NCBI GenBank assembly: GCA_900299305.1
Contig: OMJJ01000299.1
Coordinates: 1 to 40,374 of the forward strand
Source of the DNA: a bacterium
Lineage (GTDB): Bacteria > Armatimonadota > Chthonomonadetes > Chthonomonadales > Chthonomonadaceae
Direction: 5' to 3'
DNA length: 40,374 nucleotides
How positions within the stretch are numbered: the stretch's first letter is position 1; each line of letters starts with the position of its first letter. Below the pieces are notes generated by a model. It ran no database searches and was not told the DNA's origin. It saw only the letters and a list, made by a program, of their open reading frames with translations. The position numbers were made by a program, and so were the translations under genes. Shown piece after piece: positions 34,661 to 40,374 of the stretch.

Positions 34661-34745
34661 GTCGTTGTCGCCTCCGTAAATGTATATACAGAATTATACC
34701 TCTATTTGATTCGGCACTGCAAGCACAATATCAAGCGGTAGGTAA

Positions 34746-34938
34746 TTCACCTCACCCCGCCTCTCCTTCGCAAGGAGAGGAGCCTTCCGGCTATTATGAA
34801 GGTAGAATGACCGATGGTTAAAAGCATTTTGAGAGCGCATTATCCTGCATGAAAAGACCTGAGAACCGTGCGCCAAACTTCCCTATATCCGACCAGAAAG
34901 ATTCCTCTCCTTGCGAAGGAGAGGTTAGGTGAGGTGAA
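34746..34938. repeat. Palindromic MITE-like repeat element
   Basis: A 193-bp stretch is bounded by 35-nt inverted termini: TTCACCTCACC...CCTCTCCTTCGCAAGGAGAGG at 34746 and its complement at 34904, differing at three bases. Each terminus contains its own hairpin (CCTCTCCTTCGCAAGGAGAGG). It carries no ORF and lies between cinA and the ubiA gene. It looks like a miniature inverted-repeat element or interspersed palindromic repeat. Confidence 0.75.
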
Positions 34939-34948
34939 AGAGCAGAGC

Positions 34949-35827
34949 CTATCCAGCCAACCATCTATCCAGTACCACAAACACAAATAGGCTTACGCTG
35001 ACCCAGCCATTCAACGTAAAGAAGGCGAGATTGACCTTACTCAAATCCTCTGGTTTCACAAGGCTCTGCTCCCATATAATCAGCCCACTCACCACTGCAA
35101 CTCCCGCAAAATACCAAGCGTGTAGCCCAAACCCTACCCCAATATAGAACAGTAACCCCAACATCAGTAGGTGCATGAGGCGCGAAACTCGTAGTGCGTT
35201 CGCTTTGCCAATACGTTTTGGAAGAGAGAAGAGATGCGGGTTTTGCGAATCGAACTCGTAGTCTTGGAGGGCGTAGATAATATCGAAGCCCCCTATCCAG
35301 AGCATAACAACTAACCCCAAGAGAGTCGGTAGCAGGTGAAACTCCCCGCGCACTGCTATCCATGCCCCCAATGGAGCCAAACCGATAGCGAATCCCAAGA
35401 CAAGATGACATAACGATGTGAACCGTTTGGTATAGGAGTAGCCCAATAGAAACACCAGTGCCACCGGAGAGAGGGTGATGCAGAGCGGATTGAGTTGCCA
35501 CGCAGACACCTCGAATAGCCCTAACGCAACTGCCAAAAAGAGAACGACCTGCGAACGGGTGAGGATACCTGCGGGGATATGACGGCTTGCAGTACGCGGG
35601 TTCTCTCTATCTATGTGCGCGTCTGCTAATCGGTTAAACGCCATTGCGGTGCTACGCGCCCCTACCATCGCCATCAGTATCCAGAAGACCGTGCGCCCCG
35701 AAAGCAGATTGGGTAGCCCCCGTGCCGCGAGTAGCATACTGATAAGCGCAAACGGAAGGGCGAATATCGTATGCTCGAACTTCACCATCTCTAAAAGTAG
35801 CCGAATTTTGCGTAGCGCACTGCCCAC
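34949..35827 (-). CDS. ubiA: UbiA-family polyprenyltransferase (4-hydroxybenzoate or menaquinone-pathway type)
   Basis: This 292-residue multi-pass membrane enzyme joins a polyprenyl diphosphate to an aromatic acid. The first Asp-rich motif, NRLADAHIDRENPRT (65-79), and the second, DYEFDSQNPHLF near 190, bind Mg2+-diphosphate. Hydrophobic segments make up eight or nine helices. The start is GTG, three bases after the ubiX stop, with GAGGAC upstream. With UbiX and UbiD beside it, the set would prenylate and decarboxylate a ring; in organisms with the futalosine route this is assigned to MqnP, MqnL and MqnM. The pathway cannot be settled here because no mqn or men genes are in the window. Confidence 0.85.
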   Translation of the reverse strand: MGSALRKIRLLLEMVKFEHTIFALPFALISMLLAARGLPNLLSGRTVFWILMAMVGARSTAMAFNRLADAHIDRENPRTASRHIPAGILTRSQVVLFLAVALGLFEVSAWQLNPLCITLSPVALVFLLGYSYTKRFTSLCHLVLGFAIGLAPLGAWIAVRGEFHLLPTLLGLVVMLWIGGFDIIYALQDYEFDSQNPHLFSLPKRIGKANALRVSRLMHLLMLGLLFYIGVGFGLHAWYFAGVAVVSGLIIWEQSLVKPEDLSKVNLAFFTLNGWVSVSLFVFVVLDRWLAG

Positions 35828-35830
35828 TCT

Positions 35831-36430
35831 TTAGTCCTCCTCTACCTGCCACTGCGGAACCAGTTTCTGCTCGATGCCTAACTGTTGTAGAATACGCGCC
35901 GCCAAAAAGTCCACCAAATCGTCCAAACTTTGCGGTTGATGATAGAAGCCCGGTGCGGCGGGAAGAATGGTAGCTCCTGCCTCTGCGAGTTGTGTCATGT
36001 TGCGGAGGTGTATCAGGTTCCAAGGGGTTTCGCGGGGGACAAGAATCAGTTTGCGCCGCTCTTTCAGGCAGACATCTGCCGCCCGTGTGATGAGGTCGTT
36101 GCTAATACCGTTTGCAATGCGCCCTGCCGTCCCCATAGAGCAGGGAACGATTACCATGCCGTCGTGCTGAAAAGAGCCGCTTGCGGGTGGAGAGAAGTAG
36201 TCGCGTTTATCTACAAAGCGAAGCACGGGGGTATCTATGCCTATCAGTGCCTCTGCGGTAATGTTTTGGGGGTGAACGGTGCGCCCCGTCTCTAGTTGAA
36301 TCACTTGGAGAGCCTGTTCGGAGAGAGCCACATAGATTTCGGAGTAGTGCTGAACGGCGATTTGCAGAAAGCGGATAGCGTAGGGTGCGCCGCTCGCACC
36401 CGTGATTGCGACGACGAGTTTGCGCTTCAT
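35831..36430 (-). CDS. ubiX: UbiX-family flavin prenyltransferase
   Basis: UbiX transfers a dimethylallyl unit to FMN to give prenyl-FMN, the cofactor of UbiD. The 199-residue flavoprotein has VAITGASGAPYAIRF (7-21), the middle segment IVPCSMGTAGRIANGISNDL and VPRETPWNLIHLRNM; PAAPGFYHQPQSLDDLVDFLA is the conserved C-terminal segment. It lies two bases from the Nudix gene and three from ubiA on the same strand, which fits an operon supplying the UbiD partner encoded 0.6 kb upstream. PadB-like decarboxylase subunits are related, but the ubiD-linked context favours UbiX. Confidence 0.92.
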   Translation of the reverse strand: MKRKLVVAITGASGAPYAIRFLQIAVQHYSEIYVALSEQALQVIQLETGRTVHPQNITAEALIGIDTPVLRFVDKRDYFSPPASGSFQHDGMVIVPCSMGTAGRIANGISNDLITRAADVCLKERRKLILVPRETPWNLIHLRNMTQLAEAGATILPAAPGFYHQPQSLDDLVDFLAARILQQLGIEQKLVPQWQVEED

Positions 36431-36432
36431 AG

Positions 36433-37041
36433 TTACGAACTCCGAACCGAAGAGACGAGTGTCGAGAAGTCACCCACTCCATGGGGTGAAATGAGACGTG
36501 ACTTGAGCAAGTAGCCCGTCGCTTCCCGTAAAAGTATGAGGTCGTGGGCAGGAAGGCGTTGCTCACAGACCATCTTAGAGAAGAGGTCTCGCCCTGTAAT
36601 GATTCCTGCGGGGTCGTGTCCGATGGGTTCTAGTGCTTTTACAATTCCGGCATAGACCCCCATGTAGGTAAAGGGGTGTGGGTAGTTACGCCCTACAATC
36701 TGCGAAGTATACTCTACTTTGAGGGCGGCAAACAGTTGGTAGTCGGGTTTGAGGTGGGCACGCGCCTCTTCGTAGACCTCACGAGAGAGCGCGTCGGAGT
36801 AGGATTCTCCATGCTCCAAGCGTCCGCCGGGAAACCCAAATATGCCTCTTCTATCGCGTACTACGAGCACTTTACCGCCAGAAAATGCGATAACATGGAC
36901 AGAGGTAGTGGGTGCATCTTGCGGGAGTGTAGCGCATCGGAAACCGGTCAGGCGAACGGGTTGCTCTCCCCAGTGCATCTCTTCTACAAAGAGGGGGGTA
37001 AGCGTATTGGTAGGTACTCCGTTCTCCTGATTCTGGCTCAT
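36433..37041 (-). CDS. Nudix hydrolase
   Basis: The protein is about 202 residues from ATG 37041, which overlaps the ubiD stop as ATGA; the track start at 37059 overlaps ubiD by 22 bases and is less likely. The Nudix box reads GRLEHGESYSDALSREVYEEA, matching G-x5-E-x7-REUxEE; the Gly near its end is Arg. The enzyme would hydrolyse a nucleoside diphosphate linked to some group. Its place inside a ubiD-ubiX-ubiA operon suggests housekeeping of FMN- or prenyl-diphosphate-type metabolites, as an inference. Substrate not predicted. Confidence 0.82.
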   Translation of the reverse strand: MSQNQENGVPTNTLTPLFVEEMHWGEQPVRLTGFRCATLPQDAPTTSVHVIAFSGGKVLVVRDRRGIFGFPGGRLEHGESYSDALSREVYEEARAHLKPDYQLFAALKVEYTSQIVGRNYPHPFTYMGVYAGIVKALEPIGHDPAGIITGRDLFSKMVCEQRLPAHDLILLREATGYLLKSRLISPHGVGDFSTLVSSVRSS

Positions 37042-38495
37042 AGTCCTAGTTTGCTCCATATCGAATCGATTTTTGTTTTGACTTCGGGCGACATCTCAAT
37101 CACGTCGGGCCATTCGCGTTGAAAGCCCTCCGCAGGGAGTTTGCGGGTGCAGTCGAAGCCGACCTTCGAGCCGAAGCCCAAACTACGGGAGGAGTGGTCT
37201 AATACATCTATGGGACCCCGCACCACGCACATATCGCGCTCTGGGTCTATATTATTCCCCAAACGCCATAAACACTCCTGCGTGTTCTGTACGTCTACGT
37301 CGTCGTCAAAGACAAATATCATTTTGGAGAACATCGCTTGCCCCAAACCCCATAGGGCGTGCATCACCTTGAAGGCGTGACCGGGGTACCGTTTTTTGAT
37401 GGAGACAAACACGATGTTATGAAAGATACCCTCTAGTGGGAGGCTCATATCCACTACTTCGGGTACGGTTAGCTTGAGGAGTGGAAGGAAAATGCGCTCT
37501 GTGGCTTTGCCTAGCCAGCCATCTTCCATAGGAGGTCGTCCTACAATGGTAGTAGGGTAGACAGGCTCTTTGCGGTGGGTAATGGCTGTTACCTCTAAGG
37601 CAGGGTAGTCATCTGCTAGTGAGTAGTAGCCAGTGTGGTCGCCGAAGGGACCCTCTCTGCGTAGTTTGAGGGGGTCGATTTTGCCCTCTATCACGATTTC
37701 CGCGTCTTCGGGAACCTCTACATCTACCGTTTTTGCTTGTACTAAATGTACGGGCTTCTTGCGTAGAAATCCCGCGAACAACATTTCGTCGATACCGGGA
37801 GGCAGGGGGGCAGTCGCAGAATAGGTAAGGGCGGGGTCGCCCCCTAAAACCACCGCGACATCTATCTTTTTGCGCTGTTCGGCACTGATACGGGCGTGTT
37901 CTGCGCCCACCTTGTGCAGTTGCCAGTGCATCGCCGTAGTACGCTTATCAAAAACTTGAATACGGTACATTCCTACGTTGCGCTTGCCGTTGTTGGGGTC
38001 GTGGGTAAAGACGAGGGGGAGCGTGATGTAGCGTCCGCCGTCTTGGGGCCAGCAGTGCAGAATAGGAAACTTATCGAGGTCTATATCGCTTCCTTGTAGC
38101 ACTACCTCCTGACACCGCCCGTCGCCTTTATCGTGGCGCGGGGGCATTTTGGAGAGTACTCCTAGTTTGGGAAGCAGTTCGCGCATGGAGTTTACAAAGC
38201 CTTGCGGAACCTCTGGCTTGAGTAGGCTGGCTATCTCCTCTGCAACCTCTTCTATATCGCCTACCCCCAACGCCATGCTCATTCGCTTGCGAGAGCCGAA
38301 TACGTTGATGGCAAGGGGGACAGTCTTCGCGGTGGGACGCTCGAAGAGGAGTGCTTTCCCTCCATTGGGTTGCTTCATAACCCTATCCGCAATTTCGGTT
38401 ATCTCTAAATAGGGGTCGAAAGGTTGCGCGATACGCTTCAACTCTCCAACACCTTCTAGTACGGATAAAAACTCTTGAAAGTCACGATACGCCAT
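37038..38495 (-). CDS. ubiD: UbiD-family decarboxylase
   Basis: UbiD decarboxylases remove CO2 from aromatic or unsaturated acids using prenyl-FMN. The 485 residues include GVGELKRIAQPFDPYLEITEIA, the Ile/Arg/Glu-rich cofactor region (GMYRIQVFDKRTTAMHWQLHKVG near 180), PFGDHTGYYSLADDYP with the conserved Glu/Asp-rich metal-binding surroundings (REGPFGDHTGYY), and the C-terminal DVQNTQECLWRLGNNIDPERD. Length is normal. It is the first gene of a minus-strand operon with a Nudix hydrolase, UbiX and UbiA, and the partner UbiX provides its cofactor. Probable role is late quinone synthesis; other aromatic decarboxylations are possible. Confidence 0.9.
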   Translation of the reverse strand: MAYRDFQEFLSVLEGVGELKRIAQPFDPYLEITEIADRVMKQPNGGKALLFERPTAKTVPLAINVFGSRKRMSMALGVGDIEEVAEEIASLLKPEVPQGFVNSMRELLPKLGVLSKMPPRHDKGDGRCQEVVLQGSDIDLDKFPILHCWPQDGGRYITLPLVFTHDPNNGKRNVGMYRIQVFDKRTTAMHWQLHKVGAEHARISAEQRKKIDVAVVLGGDPALTYSATAPLPPGIDEMLFAGFLRKKPVHLVQAKTVDVEVPEDAEIVIEGKIDPLKLRREGPFGDHTGYYSLADDYPALEVTAITHRKEPVYPTTIVGRPPMEDGWLGKATERIFLPLLKLTVPEVVDMSLPLEGIFHNIVFVSIKKRYPGHAFKVMHALWGLGQAMFSKMIFVFDDDVDVQNTQECLWRLGNNIDPERDMCVVRGPIDVLDHSSRSLGFGSKVGFDCTRKLPAEGFQREWPDVIEMSPEVKTKIDSIWSKLGL

Positions 38496-38598
38496 ACGGA
38501 CGGGCTACCCTCTCTTTTGGAAATGGTTGTTTATATGAGATAGCAGAGTATACACGCTAGAAGAGTTGTTGTCAAACACTTGAGAAATACCCCTTGTG

Positions 38599-40374
38599 TT
38601 AAGAGAGAAGCCTTACCTCTAGACTTCCGCCTGACGCTACCTGTGCGCCATACGTAAAGTGAATTGTGATAGCGTCTTGGGTAGTTTCAAGGTGATAGGG
38701 AATCTCTTCGCCATCTTGCCACACAACAACCCGTTCCTGCTGGGTATGAGGTAGAGCAAGCGACTTGAGTTCTAGGTTCCCCCACTGTGCTTCTAGGCGT
38801 ACTGTTACCGCTTTCGGTTCACTTTCTATAGACGCAGAACCCCACGCTGTAGCAGTAATAAAGAAGGCACGAAAACTATCCCCTGAGATACGTGGCGCAA
38901 TGCTCATAGTAGCGGTAGAGGCATCATAGCGGTATCCGCAAGCGGCTTCTAGCAGTGTCCAACTCGACATGGCACGGGCGTAGTGGTCACCGCACTCTAT
39001 GTCGTTCCAAGGGCTTCGGCGTGAACCATCATAACGGCTACGTACCGCTCTTAGGATAGCCACCGCCTCCTCTATCAGCCCCTCGAAGATACATAGCCCC
39101 GCAACCTCGTACTCAATGCCTGTCCAAATCTCATCGGAGTAGAGGGTGGGTATCTCTGGTCGTCCTCCGTGGGGCCAAGAGCAGATAACAATTCCGGGTT
39201 CGTCGTCCGAAACAAAGACGCGGGGTATCTGCTTATGCCCTACGAAATTACCTCTAAAGTTGTATTTTAGGATACTGCGAACTGCGGTGTGTACGTGTTC
39301 TTTGGATAGCACATAGCCTAACCCCAAACTGTGCGCCCACCACTGACCAAAAAGGTGGTCGGAGTGACAGCCCTGCCCGTAGTTCTGTTCGGGGTGCTTT
39401 TCGGGGTCGTAAACCTGAATCCAGTACTCCCCTTTCCAGAGCATCTCGTCGTAGTTTTGGCTTCCTTGCTCAAAACGCGCATGGTACTTTTGCGCTAGTT
39501 CGGGGTCGCCTTGCAGGTACGCCATCTCCTCCGAAGCGCGTAGCGCGGCGAGGTAGAGCGTCCCAATAAAGGTGTTCGGACCAAAAACGCTAATGTCGTA
39601 GGTGTTGGGTTGCTCGCCCCGAATCACGCCGTCCCCCTCGTCGTCATGCAGGGTCATCACGTGTTCCATCGCGACCTTCACCTTTTTCCATGCGCGTTTT
39701 AGCCACTCTGCGTCGGGGTTGCGCTTATGTTCACGGTAGACCTTGAGTACCATACTCAGCAGACCATCCAAAGCGGGTTTGTCGGGACCGCCGATGGTGC
39801 GCTCCCATGCGCGGGGAAGATACATGGGGAGTACGACGCGGTGAGGAAGGTAGCCGGTAGAGTGGAGTTGGTGGTACAGTTCCGTTTCGCGCATACTCCG
39901 CTCTAGGTTTGGGAAGAGTGCCGAGAGGGTCATTTCGTATGCAAAGACGTGGGTACAGTTCATGGGGCAACAGCCGCCGGTGGACTGCCAGCCCGTACTC
40001 GCTCCATGACAGCCCTCGAACGCATGGAAACGCCCGTCCTCCGTCCAAAGACAGGTAGGGGTTCGGATGATGGATGCCTGTGAAGAGACGGTATCTAGGA
40101 GGGGGTAGGGTAGAGTACTGTGGAAAAAGGTATCTCGGAAGCGGTGAGTTACGCTATCAAGGGTAGCGAAGTTATCTCGTACATACTCCGCAACCGCCGT
40201 CGCACTCGCGAAACGTTTGTTATAGGCGTTGCCTTGCCAAAAGAGGCTTTTGGGGTCTTCTATACCGCTGTACCACTGCCCCCAACTTACATAGCGGTTG
40301 GGAAAATACCATGCGAGTATAAAAGTGATATCTTTCTCTTCTTGGGGTTCTAAGCGGAGGGAGGCAGTAACAGC
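38599..40374 (-). CDS. GH116 (GBA2-type) beta-glycosidase, partial: 5' end beyond the window
   Basis: The ORF track begins at Met 39963, but the same frame stays open on the minus strand through base 40374, so this is the C-terminal ~592 residues of a larger enzyme. The upstream reading adds FYILAW-type strands and WTEDGRFHAFEGCHGA, where the Glu in FEG aligns with the GBA2 nucleophile. Then come MNCTHVFAYEMTLSALFPNLERSMRE, QPNTYDISVFGPNTFIGTLYLA (Asp as acid/base, like QTYD in GBA2), ECGDHYARAMSSW and a beta C-terminus. It cleaves beta-glucosyl or beta-xylosyl bonds in glycolipids or oligosaccharides. It is the intact counterpart of the degenerate GH116-like protein at 14443. Confidence 0.8.
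   Translation of the reverse strand, partial: AVTASLRLEPQEEKDITFILAWYFPNRYVSWGQWYSGIEDPKSLFWQGNAYNKRFASATAVAEYVRDNFATLDSVTHRFRDTFFHSTLPYPLLDTVSSQASIIRTPTCLWTEDGRFHAFEGCHGASTGWQSTGGCCPMNCTHVFAYEMTLSALFPNLERSMRETELYHQLHSTGYLPHRVVLPMYLPRAWERTIGGPDKPALDGLLSMVLKVYREHKRNPDAEWLKRAWKKVKVAMEHVMTLHDDEGDGVIRGEQPNTYDISVFGPNTFIGTLYLAALRASEEMAYLQGDPELAQKYHARFEQGSQNYDEMLWKGEYWIQVYDPEKHPEQNYGQGCHSDHLFGQWWAHSLGLGYVLSKEHVHTAVRSILKYNFRGNFVGHKQIPRVFVSDDEPGIVICSWPHGGRPEIPTLYSDEIWTGIEYEVAGLCIFEGLIEEAVAILRAVRSRYDGSRRSPWNDIECGDHYARAMSSWTLLEAACGYRYDASTATMSIAPRISGDSFRAFFITATAWGSASIESEPKAVTVRLEAQWGNLELKSLALPHTQQERVVVWQDGEEIPYHLETTQDAITIHFTYGAQVASGGSLEVRLLS

Noticed and set aside
1-40374. tRNA, rRNA and riboswitch candidates.
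   Set aside because: Reading through the intergenic gaps on both strands, I saw no tRNA-like cloverleaf end, rRNA segment or known riboswitch core.

Overview
The window most likely comes from a member of the Armatimonadota, or a close relative. The strongest pointer is the pseudopilin at 4580-5431, with the [19 protein letters not shown] / [16 protein letters not shown] / NMKQIG / YSQDYDE N-terminus and an H-x(9)-DG tail typical of the large DUF1559-like prepilin families of Armatimonadota and Planctomycetes. The Gfo/Idh/MocA, DUF6807, GH116 and HEAT-like membrane genes fit that picture. This is an inference from protein style, without a database search. GTG and TTG starts with good Shine-Dalgarno sites are frequent, and ATGA/TTGA overlaps mark the operons.

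Layout. 1-3012: an MFS nucleoside-permease-like transporter converging on a DUF4139 membrane protein across a shared hairpin terminator. 3273-7798 (+): holB (DNA polymerase III delta'), the pseudopilin, an exported protein with two AhpD-like domains, and a ChaN-like exported protein. 7910-12168 (-): an RhlE-type RNA helicase with a probable long leader, a secreted GH13 alpha-amylase, and an exported Gfo/Idh/MocA protein. 12255-14375: an accessory patch holding a transposase-like remnant, two tandem paralogous membrane proteins with a nearly identical 35-residue tail, and the first 15 codons of a lost third copy. 14443-19113 (-): a GH116-like exported protein that appears to have lost catalytic segments, a coupled GNAT acetyltransferase, and a one-TM Ig-like protein. 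A divergent promoter region with an inverted repeat follows, then a small protein and a secreted RCC1/Ig-like protein with a perfect 150-bp internal period.

21951-28096 looks like a catabolic region. On the + strand it has a Gfo/Idh/MocA dehydrogenase, a galactonate-dehydratase-like enolase-superfamily enzyme, a neutral-ceramidase-like hydrolase and a TTGA-coupled small protein resembling nitrile-hydratase/RiPP leader proteins. Converging on it are a sugar isomerase/epimerase, a DUF6807 protein and a small unknown protein. Next come queC (7-deazaguanine synthesis), divergent by 8 bp from a DUF72 gene, then a two-gene set resembling a holin plus a YkuD-like wall enzyme.

31132-34660 (-) carries cinA, an unknown gene, a YCII-like gene and recA: the cinA/recA neighbourhood with two genes inserted. 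A 193-bp palindromic, MITE-like element separates it from a tightly packed ubiD-nudix-ubiX-ubiA operon, probably for late quinone (menaquinone, possibly futalosine route) synthesis with prenylated flavin. The window ends inside a GH116 glycosidase that keeps its catalytic motifs, and whose 5' end lies outside. I saw no tRNA, rRNA or CRISPR array.
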